From CAZQGJ01 sp964592905 (GTDB lineage Bacteria; Patescibacteriota; UBA1384; CAYGGE01), in contig CAZQGJ010000004.1 of the NCBI GenBank assembly GCA_964592905.1, positions 1 to 29,008 of the forward strand: DNA of 29,008 nucleotides, in the 5' to 3' direction. Both the position numbers and the translations under genes were made by a program. Positions 1-7,357 of this stretch are shown here, piece by piece. Positions within the stretch are counted from its first letter, which is position 1; every line of letters begins with the position of its first letter. The notes beneath the pieces were generated by a model that saw only the letters and a list, made by a program, of their open reading frames with translations, made no database searches and was not told where the DNA came from.

Positions 1-27
1 TACCACCAAAAAAAGGCTGCCTCATGA
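1..27 (+). CDS. Possible 3' end of an upstream gene cut by the window edge
   Basis: The first 27 bases read as an open frame ending in TGA at 25-27 (YHQKKAAS then stop). The stop overlaps the ATG of the DsbA-like gene as ATGA, the same coupled junction found at mreC/mreD and at 18728. The stretch is far too short to identify. Genes for VKOR-type DsbA partners often lie next to DsbA-like genes, but nothing here shows that this is one. Confidence 0.3.
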   Translation, partial: YHQKKAAS

Positions 28-671
28 CAACCGAAACCAAGATCATCAGTTTGATTAGTTTAGTTTCGATCGCTCTGTTGATCGGCTTTGTGTGGCTCTC
101 TACGGCTAACGCCCCTTTACCTAAAATAGAACCTCAGACAATCGAGAAGCCCGAGATAGTCGATAGTCAGAGTCAGCGCCTATTACCGGATGCACCGGTA
201 CAGTTGGTCGAGTTTGGGGACTTTCAGTGTCCTGCCTGTGGCGCGACCCATCCGGTGATCAAGCAGTTGCAAGCTCATTTTGGTTCTCGCTTAGGCTTTG
301 TCTATCGACATTACCCACTCGACGGTATTCATCCACATGCCGATTCAGCCGCTCTGGCTAGCCAGGCAGCGGCTAACCAAGGCAAGTTTTTCGAGTATCA
401 TGATCTGCTGTTCGCCAAACAGAATAACTGGAATACAGCGCCATCGATTAAAAAGAAACTGCTAGCCTATGCCGAGGAGCTGGGATTGGATCTTGATAAA
501 TTCAAAGCTGATTTGGTCGCCCCTGCTACTCGTGAGCGAGTGGCTTTCGACAAGGGGACTGCCGTCGCTTTAGGTCTCACCGGCACACCCTCGCTATTTA
601 TTAACGGTGAGCGTTATCAGGGTGAGCTGACCTTTGAAGCGCTCAAAACAGCGATTGAGGCGATCAAGTAA
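24..671 (+). CDS. DsbA-family thiol-disulfide oxidoreductase, membrane-anchored
   Basis: The 215-residue protein has an N-terminal membrane segment or signal anchor (about residues 7-27), a short linker, then a thioredoxin-fold DSBA domain. The redox motif CPAC is at residues 69-72, inside the family context EFGDFQCPACG. A later TGTP segment supplies the usual cis-proline next to the active site. Proteins of this class act outside the membrane, forming or isomerising disulfides in exported proteins. It is followed 7 bases later by msrA, so the two probably form a redox-related transcription unit. The exported four-cysteine protein encoded at 19253-19879 is a plausible client (inference). The family call is secure; whether it oxidises, isomerises or reduces cannot be read from sequence. 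Confidence 0.92.
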   Translation: MTTETKIISLISLVSIALLIGFVWLSTANAPLPKIEPQTIEKPEIVDSQSQRLLPDAPVQLVEFGDFQCPACGATHPVIKQLQAHFGSRLGFVYRHYPLDGIHPHADSAALASQAAANQGKFFEYHDLLFAKQNNWNTAPSIKKKLLAYAEELGLDLDKFKADLVAPATRERVAFDKGTAVALGLTGTPSLFINGERYQGELTFEALKTAIEAIK

Positions 672-678
672 ATAAGCT

Positions 679-1167
679 ATGAAAAGTCCAGAAGCTCTAG
701 AGACCGTTTACTTGGCTGGTGGTTGCTTTTGGGGTGTCGAGGCAGATTTAGCTGCCTTACCAGGTGTAACGACCACTCAAGTTGGCTATACCGGCGGCAC
801 CCTCAGTCAGCCGACTTACGAACAGGTCTGCACTGGCAAAACTGGTCATGCCGAGGCCGTCAAGGTGATCTTTGATAGTCATCTACTGAGCTTTCCAGAG
901 CTACTGGAGTTCTTTTTTACTCATCACAACCCTCAAGAATTAAATCGTCAAGGACCCGACATCGGTACCCAATATCGGAGCGCTATCTTTACTAGTACAA
1001 GAGAGCAATTCAAGGCGGCGACTGATTACATTCAGGAGCTAACCGATTCCTCTCGGTTTGCTCGTCCGATTGTCACCCGGGTAGAGATGGCGACAGAGTT
1101 CTTTCCAGCCGAAGAGTATCACCAACAATATCTCTTCAAACGAGGCCTCGCCTCTTGTCATATTTAG
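679..1167 (+). CDS. msrA: Peptide-methionine (S)-S-oxide reductase MsrA
   Basis: MsrA reduces methionine S-sulfoxide in proteins back to methionine. The signature GCFWG is at residues 15-19, with catalytic Cys16. The downstream stretch HHNPQELNRQGPDIGTQYRS matches the conserved substrate-binding region of the family. A cysteine near the C-terminus (Cys160 of 162) is well placed as the resolving residue. The length of 162 is typical for a single-domain MsrA, with no MsrB fusion. There is no signal peptide, so it should act in the cytoplasm. It lies 7 bases behind the DsbA-like gene, with no clear Shine-Dalgarno, suggesting read-through from the upstream unit. Confidence 0.96.
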   Translation: MKSPEALETVYLAGGCFWGVEADLAALPGVTTTQVGYTGGTLSQPTYEQVCTGKTGHAEAVKVIFDSHLLSFPELLEFFFTHHNPQELNRQGPDIGTQYRSAIFTSTREQFKAATDYIQELTDSSRFARPIVTRVEMATEFFPAEEYHQQYLFKRGLASCHI

Positions 1168-1179
1168 TTATTCGGTTAA

Positions 1180-1202
1180 GCTTACTATAGATGATAGTAA
1201 GC
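1180..1202 (+). other. Perfect 9-bp hairpin between msrA and ppa
   Basis: GCTTACTAT (1180-1188) and ATAGTAAGC (1194-1202) are exact reverse complements around a 5-base loop. No T-run follows, so it is not a standard intrinsic terminator. It ends 2 bases before the AAAGGA Shine-Dalgarno of ppa (1204-1209), so it could be an mRNA leader structure or an operator. Confidence 0.5.
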
Positions 1203-1218
1203 GAAAGGATTATTCACT

Positions 1219-1728
1219 ATGCTCAATCAGATTCCTTTAGGTGATAAAGCTCCAGAGATCGTTAACGTTATAATCGAAATTCCGGCCGGTAGTCATAATA
1301 AATACGAGTACGACGAGGCTTTGGATGCGATCTGTTTAGATCGAGTTAATTATACAGCGATGGCTCACCCATATGATTACGGTTTCATTCCAGAGACCCG
1401 TAGTGACGATGGCGATCACCTCGATGCCTTTGTCATTCTCGATCACTCGGTCTTTCCTGGCTGCGTCGTTGCGGCGCGACCGATCGGTTTAATCAAGATG
1501 GTAGACGATGGCGAGAACGATGAAAAGATCATCTGCGTACCAGCCAAAGATCCGCGTTATGACCATATTCAGGATTTAGCCGATCTCTCGGCTCATATTC
1601 CTAAAGAGATTCAGCATTTCTTTGAGCACTACAAAGATTTACAGAATAAAAAATGTCAGATCTTAGCTATCGAGGGCGCCGCCTCGGCTAAAGAGATGAT
1701 TATTAGCTCAAAGGAGAACCATGCGTAA
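1219..1728 (+). CDS. ppa: Inorganic pyrophosphatase, family I
   Basis: This soluble enzyme hydrolyses pyrophosphate to two phosphates and so pulls nucleic-acid and aminoacyl-tRNA synthesis forward. The 169-residue length is typical of bacterial family I enzymes. The Asp-rich metal-binding signature is present as DGDHLDAFV, and the segment VPAKDPRYDHIQDLADL matches the second conserved region. AAAGGA 9 bases before the ATG supports the start. The last 8 bases overlap the small membrane ORF that follows. A 9-bp hairpin sits directly upstream of the ribosome-binding site. Confidence 0.97.
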   Translation: MLNQIPLGDKAPEIVNVIIEIPAGSHNKYEYDEALDAICLDRVNYTAMAHPYDYGFIPETRSDDGDHLDAFVILDHSVFPGCVVAARPIGLIKMVDDGENDEKIICVPAKDPRYDHIQDLADLSAHIPKEIQHFFEHYKDLQNKKCQILAIEGAASAKEMIISSKENHA

Positions 1729-1855
1729 TATGCCGTTGATCGGTATTATCTCAATCGCGACTGGTCTGATCTGCTACCTCTTTCCGCATTTTCAGGTTTA
1801 TATCGTACCGGCCTATTTAGTTATCTTTGGTTTACTTAATCTACGCAAACGTTAA
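1721..1855 (+). CDS. Small two-helix membrane protein (44 aa), unidentified
   Basis: A 44-codon frame starts inside the 3' end of ppa (8-base overlap) behind a clear AAGGAG at 1711-1716. An alternative in-frame ATG lies at 1730. The product is almost wholly hydrophobic: helix one covers about residues 5-20 and helix two about 27-41, and it ends in the basic LRKR. This is the layout of a small inner-membrane protein. It fills the ppa to FtsA-like gap, which would otherwise be about 140 bases. I do not recognise a family. The overlap, Shine-Dalgarno and composition make it likely to be real, but proteins this short can arise by chance. Confidence 0.6.
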   Translation: MRNMPLIGIISIATGLICYLFPHFQVYIVPAYLVIFGLLNLRKR

Positions 1856-1869
1856 ATTAAAGGAGGGGA

Positions 1870-3129
1870 GTGGGTTTTTTCGATCGCTTTAAAGCGGCTG
1901 CACCGGCCTCGGACTTAGCGATAGCCTTGGATATCGGGACCGAGTTTGTTAAGGCCCTGATCTTTAAGGTGGATAACGATGGTAAAGCTTACGTCCTCGG
2001 CGTTGGTCGACAACGCCAGAAGCTCTCGGATATGCAGGGTGGTACGGTCACCGATATTCACGGCGTGATCAAAAACTGCGAGGCAGCGATTGAACGCGCC
2101 GCCGAAACCGCTGGTGTTGTACCTCATCAGGTCATTATCGGCATCGCTGGCGAGCTAGTCAAAGGTACGACGACCGAGATCATCTATCATCGACCAAAGC
2201 CAGAGAATAAGATCGACTATGTTGAGCTCAAAGACATCATCTCGCGCGTGCAAAGACGGGCCTTTGATCGAGCCCGGACCCTTTTAGCCTGGGAATCGGG
2301 CCAAAGTGAGCTCGATGTCCGACTGGTTAACGCGGCGATCGTTGATACCCGCATCGATGGCTATCGTGTGACTAACCCCCTCGGTTTTCAGGGTCGCGAG
2401 GTCAAAGTCGGCATCTACAACTGTTTTGCCCCAATCGTGCATCTAGGCGCGCTACAAACCATCGCCGATGAGCTTGAGCTCGATCTGCTCTCGGTGGCGG
2501 CAGAACCTTACGCTGTCGCCCGTTGCTTAGGGCCAGATGATTCGGCCGAGTTTTCAGCGATCTTTATCGATATCGGCGGTGGAACTAGCGATATTGCCGT
2601 TGTCCGCTCGGGCGGCCTCGAAGGCACCAAGATGTTCGCTCTTGGCGGCCGCGCCTTCACTAAACGCATTAGTCAGACTCTCAATCTCAATTTTGCCGCT
2701 GCCGAAGAGCTAAAATTAGCCTATTCGACCGGCGCGGCCGACCCCGCTCTCCAACCGAGAATCCAAGAGGCGATGCAGACCGACGCTGCCACCTGGTTGG
2801 CTGGAGTCGAGCTGACGCTCGAAGAGTTTGGCGCTAAAGAACGCCTGCCAAGCAAGATCTTACTCTGTGGCGGTGGCTCAGCTTTGCCAGAGATCACCCA
2901 AGCCCTGGCACAGGCCGAATGGGCTGAACGGTTACCATTCGCCACTCCACCGATTGTCCATTTCTTAAAGCCGATGGATCTGGGTCAGGTCATCGACAAT
3001 ACCGGCGAATTGACTGAGCCACGCGATGTGACGCCGATGGCCCTCGCCAACTTAGCCATCGAGCTGATCGGCGCCGAACCGGTCCTCGAAGGAGTCTTAA
3101 GACGCGTCGTCACTAGTCTCAAGAGCTAG
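1870..3129 (+). CDS. FtsA/PilM-type actin-like ATPase
   Basis: This 419-residue protein belongs to the actin-like ATPase superfamily and is closest in pattern to FtsA/PilM. Visible motifs are phosphate-1 IALDIGTEFVKALI (about 17-30), phosphate-2 IFIDIGGGTSDIAVV (about 231-245) and the adenosine motif LCGGGSALPEI near 335. The region at about 85-170 is where FtsA and PilM carry their extra subdomain. The C-terminus (VLRRVVTSLKS) looks like an amphipathic membrane-targeting helix, as in FtsA. A GTG start is chosen because AAAGGAGG directly precedes it. No ftsZ is visible here, and the following gene encodes a baseplate J-like envelope protein. A role in division or in assembly of a surface structure are both open. 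Confidence 0.82.
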   Translation: MGFFDRFKAAAPASDLAIALDIGTEFVKALIFKVDNDGKAYVLGVGRQRQKLSDMQGGTVTDIHGVIKNCEAAIERAAETAGVVPHQVIIGIAGELVKGTTTEIIYHRPKPENKIDYVELKDIISRVQRRAFDRARTLLAWESGQSELDVRLVNAAIVDTRIDGYRVTNPLGFQGREVKVGIYNCFAPIVHLGALQTIADELELDLLSVAAEPYAVARCLGPDDSAEFSAIFIDIGGGTSDIAVVRSGGLEGTKMFALGGRAFTKRISQTLNLNFAAAEELKLAYSTGAADPALQPRIQEAMQTDAATWLAGVELTLEEFGAKERLPSKILLCGGGSALPEITQALAQAEWAERLPFATPPIVHFLKPMDLGQVIDNTGELTEPRDVTPMALANLAIELIGAEPVLEGVLRRVVTSLKS

Positions 3130-3135
3130 TGCATA

Positions 3136-3144
3136 TGTTATGAT
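3136..3144 (+). promoter_or_regulatory. Extended -10 promoter (TGTTATGAT) for the baseplate J-like gene
   Basis: TG-T-TATGAT is an extended -10 element in the gap after the FtsA-like stop. It ends 6 bases before the ATG at 3151, so the predicted transcription start falls at or beside the start codon. No good -35 and no Shine-Dalgarno are present, which fits a leaderless mRNA. Confidence 0.55.
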
Positions 3145-3150
3145 AGTGCT

Positions 3151-4899
3151 ATGGATGAAATTATCTATCTTGAACCAGATGAAGAGATCACGAGCGTAGT
3201 CGACAAGATTAAAAAGAGTCGAGCCAAGCAGTTAGGCTTAGTCATTCCTCGAAGCTCTAGCCTGATTCACAGTCTGGTCAATCTTAAGTTGCTCAAAAAA
3301 GAGGCCGACGGTTTAGGCAAAGCTATCGCTTTAGTTACGGCTGACAAAGTTGGTAAGAACATTGCCCATCAAATCGGACTCGACGTTTACCCTGATATTC
3401 ATGCCTTAAAGCCGTTGAGCGCCCAAAATTTCGTTGACCTACCCAAGGGCAATGAGCCAATTGAGATCAACGCCACCGAGGCGCCTGCTAACTCACGCTC
3501 TAAATTCCAGTCGCGCCAGGTTAGCTCTCCGGCGATACGCTCTTACGTTCCCGTCGAGAATTCCACAGCCGAGTCAGGTGAGTTAACTGAGGCTGCCGAT
3601 GGCATCGACCTCATCGAGGCACCATCTACTTTTCAGCCTTCCGTCAGACAACAGGCTGCTTCTCGCACCGGTTTTCAATCGAGACAAGTCGGTTCGAGAC
3701 CACGCCCCGAGGCTCAGCCTCGCTCGCAGAGATTACCAGGCATTACCGCACCAGGTAAGTTTCTAGTCGGTCTGATCATTCTGACGATTATCGCGAGCTT
3801 TTTGGGTCTGCCACAGTCAACCTTAACCATTACCGCAGCCGCCGAGAGCTATCAGACAACTTTACCGGTGATTGTCAGTTTAACTGAACCCAGCTTAACC
3901 GATAGTGGACTCAACTTACCGGGTAAAAAAATTGAGTATCACGGTTCTGCCGCCAAGCGATTCTTAGCCACCGGTAAAAAAGAGGCCGGCACCAAGGCCA
4001 AGGGCCAAGTCACTCTCTATAACGCCTGGGACGGCAACCCAATCACCCTCGCCGCCGGCACTACTTTGACAGACCAAGTGTCAGGCAAGCTCTTTGTGTT
4101 GCCTAACAAGGCCGTCATTCCTGGTGGGTCTTTGACTTTGGCCAACGGTAAGGCGATTACCAATCCAGGCAAGGTGACAGTCGAGTTAGTAGCCAACGAG
4201 CCCGGTGATAGTTACAACGTCAAAGCTGGCAAGCTGACCATCGGCGGCATTTCGAGCGATCGACAGGCCAGTATCTATGGCGAGACGGCTAACAATCTCA
4301 CTGGTGGGGCGAGTAAGCAGATTACCGTATTGACTCAGGCCGATATTACGACGGCTACCGAAACTTTGCAGACCGAGTTACTGGCCGAGGCCTTGCCGCA
4401 GCTCCGCGCCAAGCTAGAGTCACCTGACTTTAAGATTGTCGATGAGTCCGTTCAGGTTAAGCTCCAGCCTGCCGTCAGTAACCCAGAAAAACTCGAGACC
4501 GAAACCGAACACTTTGATCTCAAGCTCGAGGCCGATTATCAGGCGATCGCCTTCAACGAAGCTAGCTTGAAGCAAGCCGTTTTAGATAAGGTGACCACCG
4601 ATACCCCCGAGGGTAAGACAGTGCTTTTTGACGATACCGATAGCATCGGCATTAACTACGACACTCGTTCGGATGATAAATTAATCCTTAAAGTCGAGGT
4701 CAAGACCAAGCTTGGGCAACGGGTTGACCTGGACGCTATCGCTAGTCAGCTACCCGGTCAATCGCTCGATTCGATCAAAGAATCGTTATTAGCCAAGTCC
4801 GAGATTGTCGAGGTCACTCTTGATCAATTCCCACTCGGCTGGTGGCAAGATTTTTCGTACTTTAGTTGGAACACTCGACTTAAGCTCAACTATCAATAA
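3151..4899 (+). CDS. Single-pass membrane protein with baseplate J-like extracytoplasmic region
   Basis: The 582-residue protein has three parts. A cytoplasmic N-terminal domain (about 1-90) has a conserved-looking core, LVIPRSSSLIHSLVNLK. A low-complexity, Arg/Ser/Pro-rich linker (about 100-200) carries a duplicated FQSRQV motif at about 119-124 and 175-180. A single transmembrane helix (about 203-221) leads to a large beta-rich outer region. That region contains a stretch (about 280-360) with repeated T-L-x-x-G and D-x-Y-N-V-K-A-G elements resembling baseplate J/gp47 domains. Similar proteins are common in CPR genomes, usually annotated baseplate J-like; their function is unknown. It follows the FtsA/PilM-like ATPase and appears to have its own promoter. 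No phage genes are nearby, so it is probably a resident envelope protein. Confidence 0.75.
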   Translation: MDEIIYLEPDEEITSVVDKIKKSRAKQLGLVIPRSSSLIHSLVNLKLLKKEADGLGKAIALVTADKVGKNIAHQIGLDVYPDIHALKPLSAQNFVDLPKGNEPIEINATEAPANSRSKFQSRQVSSPAIRSYVPVENSTAESGELTEAADGIDLIEAPSTFQPSVRQQAASRTGFQSRQVGSRPRPEAQPRSQRLPGITAPGKFLVGLIILTIIASFLGLPQSTLTITAAAESYQTTLPVIVSLTEPSLTDSGLNLPGKKIEYHGSAAKRFLATGKKEAGTKAKGQVTLYNAWDGNPITLAAGTTLTDQVSGKLFVLPNKAVIPGGSLTLANGKAITNPGKVTVELVANEPGDSYNVKAGKLTIGGISSDRQASIYGETANNLTGGASKQITVLTQADITTATETLQTELLAEALPQLRAKLESPDFKIVDESVQVKLQPAVSNPEKLETETEHFDLKLEADYQAIAFNEASLKQAVLDKVTTDTPEGKTVLFDDTDSIGINYDTRSDDKLILKVEVKTKLGQRVDLDAIASQLPGQSLDSIKESLLAKSEIVEVTLDQFPLGWWQDFSYFSWNTRLKLNYQ

Positions 4900-4911
4900 A
4901 TCGCAGACTCG

Positions 4912-5295
4912 ATGAACTGTCTCGCACTAGATTTAGGTAAGCGTCGTACAGGGGTGGCTGTGGCTCAAGGCCATCTGATCACCGCCCTACCTACGCTGGC
5001 CACCGACAAACCCGGCTTCGAAAGTGCCTTAGAGCAGTTAATCGCTGAATTTAAGGTGACCGATATCGTCTTGGGTTGGCCGAGTAGCGAGGACGGCAGC
5101 CAAAATCAACAAACCGCCTGGGTGCAAAGTTGGCTCGACAGCCCTCTATTCAAGGGCTTAACTGTCCATTTAACCAACGAGTATCTGACCAGTTACGAGG
5201 CCAAGCGACAGATCAAAGAGGGCCTGGCCCCTGGCTATCATGATATCGATCAACTCTCAGCCGTCTTAATTCTGGAACAGTTTTTAAATGAGTAA
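4912..5295 (+). CDS. ruvX: YqgF/RuvX RNase H-fold nuclease (putative Holliday junction resolvase)
   Basis: The 127-residue length and motif order match YqgF. ALDLGKRRTGVA near the N-terminus carries the first catalytic Asp (Asp7), GWPSSEDGS is the glycine-containing turn, NEYLTSYEA corresponds to the usual DERLTT-type acidic motif, and DIDQLSAVLILEQFL holds the final Asp and helix. The family is implicated in 16S rRNA 5' processing and in Holliday-junction cleavage. The next gene, mltG, overlaps by 8 bases; YqgF and MltG are frequent neighbours in bacteria. The ATG has no convincing Shine-Dalgarno and lies 12 bases after the previous stop. Confidence 0.92.
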   Translation: MNCLALDLGKRRTGVAVAQGHLITALPTLATDKPGFESALEQLIAEFKVTDIVLGWPSSEDGSQNQQTAWVQSWLDSPLFKGLTVHLTNEYLTSYEAKRQIKEGLAPGYHDIDQLSAVLILEQFLNE

Positions 5296-6199
5296 ACGGA
5301 ACATTGTCTTAGCTTTATTGTGTTTAGTTTTGGGCCTCTCGATTGCTTTTTATCGAGCCTTAACTATCAAGATACCTGTTAATAAGCGCCAGCTGGATTT
5401 GGCGTCTGGCCAAAGTTTTAATCAAATTACCGATCAGCTTGACCAAGCTGGCCTGATCGCCAATCGCCGCAGCTGGTGGCTCTATCTGACTATCACCGGC
5501 AAGCGTCGCCAACTTCAGGCCGGCGTTCAAACTCTCCCAGCCAAGCTCTCAACGCTCGATTTAGTTCGAATATTAACCACCGATCAAGCTAATCAGATCA
5601 AGATTACCTTTCCCGAAGGGTTGCGTCTGACCGATATTGCACAGATTGTTAATCAAAAACTCGGTATCGATTCAGCCACCTTTTTGGCAGCCGCTCCGGT
5701 TGAAGAGTACGAGGGTCGACTCTGGTCGGATACCTATTACTTTAAGACCGATGTCACGGCTACCGAGATCGTCAATCGTTTACACTCGACCTGGTTGTCT
5801 AAAACTCGAGAGCTAAGCTTAACCGATGATCAGATTATCTTGGCCAGTATTGTCGAGCGCGAGGCGCGTCGCGATCTCGACCGACCGCTAATTGCCGCCG
5901 TCTATCTCAACCGACTTAAAATTGGCATGAAGCTCGATGCCGATCCGACGGTGCAATACGCCAAGGGTAATTGGTTACCGCTCAAACTGGCTGACTACCA
6001 AGCAGTCAAGTCTAAGTACAATACCTATCTTTTTAACGGCCTGCCACCTCATCCGATTGCTACAGCTTCGCTCAAATCTTATCAAGCTGTTCTAGAGCCA
6101 GCGACGCATGATTTCTACTATTTTCTGAGTGACTCAGAGGGTGAACTGCATCTGGCTAAAACTTTAGCCGAGCATAATGCTAATCGCGCCCGCTACTAA
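5288..6199 (+). CDS. mltG: Endolytic peptidoglycan transglycosylase MltG
   Basis: MltG cleaves nascent glycan strands at the membrane and is thought to set strand length. The 303-residue protein has an N-terminal membrane anchor (about 5-23), a LysM-like region (about 30-105) and the YceG catalytic domain. The catalytic Glu190 lies in ILASIVEREA, and LDADPTVQYA and YNTYLFNGLPPHPIA are the conserved downstream motifs. The usual EGYLFPDTY is here EGRLWSDTYYF, a mild variation. The start overlaps the end of ruvX. The mreBCD-PBP2 operon follows, placing it in a wall-synthesis neighbourhood. Confidence 0.96.
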   Translation: MSKRNIVLALLCLVLGLSIAFYRALTIKIPVNKRQLDLASGQSFNQITDQLDQAGLIANRRSWWLYLTITGKRRQLQAGVQTLPAKLSTLDLVRILTTDQANQIKITFPEGLRLTDIAQIVNQKLGIDSATFLAAAPVEEYEGRLWSDTYYFKTDVTATEIVNRLHSTWLSKTRELSLTDDQIILASIVEREARRDLDRPLIAAVYLNRLKIGMKLDADPTVQYAKGNWLPLKLADYQAVKSKYNTYLFNGLPPHPIATASLKSYQAVLEPATHDFYYFLSDSEGELHLAKTLAEHNANRARY

Positions 6200-6200
6200 T

Positions 6201-6229
6201 TTGACCAATCGCTGATTACAGGCTAGAGT
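6201..6229 (+). promoter_or_regulatory. Putative sigma-70-type promoter for the mre operon
   Basis: TTGACC (6201-6206) is separated by exactly 17 bases from TAGAGT (6224-6229), 19 bases before the mreB ATG. The -35 matches consensus at 5 of 6 positions and the -10 at 4 of 6. The predicted start near 6236 would give a very short leader containing the GGGG ahead of the ATG. Confidence 0.45.
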
Positions 6230-6247
6230 AATCTTTACGGGGTAAAG

Positions 6248-7282
6248 ATGTTAACAGGTTTAAGTCAATTTTTTGCACAAGACATCGGAATCGATCTCGG
6301 TACGGCTAATACCTTGGTCTATCTTAAAGGTAACGGCATTATGATCGATGAGCCGTCGGTAGTCGCCATTAACCAACGAACGAAGCAAATTTTAGCCATC
6401 GGTGACGAGGCTAAAGCGATGGTTGGCCGGACGCCAGCCCACATCGTCGCGATTCGTCCCTTAGTCGACGGAGTCGTTTCCGATTTTGAAGTGACGCAGC
6501 AGATGTTGCGCTATTTTATTAAAAAGGTCAGCCAATCGCGGGCTAGTTTCTTGCCGCACCCTCGCATTGTCATTGGTATCCCCTACGGGGTGACCGAAGT
6601 CGAGCGCCGAGCGGTCGAAGAGGCCGCCTTGAACGCCGGCGCCAGAGAAGTCTATCTAATCGAAGAGCCAATCGCGGCGGCGCTCGGCGCTCGACTCGAT
6701 ATCCAAGAGCCGCATGGCTCGATGATTGTCGACATTGGGGGTGGCACCACCGAGGTAGCGGTCATTGCTTTGGGCGGCATCGTCGCTAGCCGCAGTCTGA
6801 GAGTAGCCGGTGATGAGCTGAACCAAGATATTATTGATTTCGCTCGCGATGAGCGCAATCTCTTGCTAGGCGAACGAACGGCCGAAGAGCTCAAGATCAA
6901 CCTAACCACTCTCTTGCCTGGCGCTAAGTCTGTTGATCAGATTATGCGTGGTCGGGACCTGATCACCGGTTTGCCAAAAGCCGTCAATATCAGCAATGAC
7001 GAGCTCCGTTTAGCGATGCAAAAGTCGATTCGTCAGATTATCGATGCGGTCAAGGCCACGATCGAGGAGACACCACCCGAACTGGTAGCCGATATCATGG
7101 AGCGGGGCATAGTTTTGACTGGCGGCGGTGCCTTGTTATCTGGTCTCGATGAGCTACTGCATCAGGTCACAGGAACAGCGGTCTACCTGTCAGAAGACCC
7201 GCTGACCGCTGTGGTCCGTGGCACCGGTAAGGTGCTAGAAGATCTGGTGGCTTTGCGATCGATCTTGGTGCCGACCACCTAG
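6248..7282 (+). CDS. mreB: Rod-shape cytoskeletal protein MreB
   Basis: MreB is a membrane-associated actin homologue that guides the elongation machinery. The 344-residue length is typical. Nucleotide-binding motifs are IGIDLGTANTLVY (about 13-25), VDIGGGTTEVAVI (about 161-173) and LTGGGALLSGLDELL (about 290-304). The N-terminal MLTGLSQFF is the short amphipathic helix expected for membrane binding. It heads mreB-mreC-mreD-PBP2 and has a plausible promoter just upstream. The last codons form the first unit of a degenerate tandem repeat that runs into the mreC leader. Confidence 0.98.
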   Translation: MLTGLSQFFAQDIGIDLGTANTLVYLKGNGIMIDEPSVVAINQRTKQILAIGDEAKAMVGRTPAHIVAIRPLVDGVVSDFEVTQQMLRYFIKKVSQSRASFLPHPRIVIGIPYGVTEVERRAVEEAALNAGAREVYLIEEPIAAALGARLDIQEPHGSMIVDIGGGTTEVAVIALGGIVASRSLRVAGDELNQDIIDFARDERNLLLGERTAEELKINLTTLLPGAKSVDQIMRGRDLITGLPKAVNISNDELRLAMQKSIRQIIDAVKATIEETPPELVADIMERGIVLTGGGALLSGLDELLHQVTGTAVYLSEDPLTAVVRGTGKVLEDLVALRSILVPTT

Positions 7283-7350
7283 ATACCGACCACCTAAAGA
7301 GCTGATCAATTAAAGAGCCGAACACTTAAAACGCCCACTACTTAAAAAGG
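7271..7350 (+). repeat. Degenerate tandem repeat, five units of about 16 bp
   Basis: Units begin at 7271, 7286, 7303, 7319 and 7335 with lengths 15, 17, 16, 16 and 16. A loose consensus is CCGACCACCTAAAGAGC. Units one and two share their first ten bases exactly, while later units keep mainly the TTAAA or CTAAA core. Unit one encodes the last residues and the stop codon of mreB. The last unit supplies the AAGG ahead of the mreC TTG start. Confidence 0.6.
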
Positions 7351-7357
7351 AATCAAG

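Noticed and set aside
3151..4899. Prophage or contractile-tail locus suggested by the baseplate J-like domain
   Set aside because: No other tail, capsid, integrase or terminase gene is present, and the protein has a transmembrane helix and cytoplasmic domain typical of a resident envelope protein.
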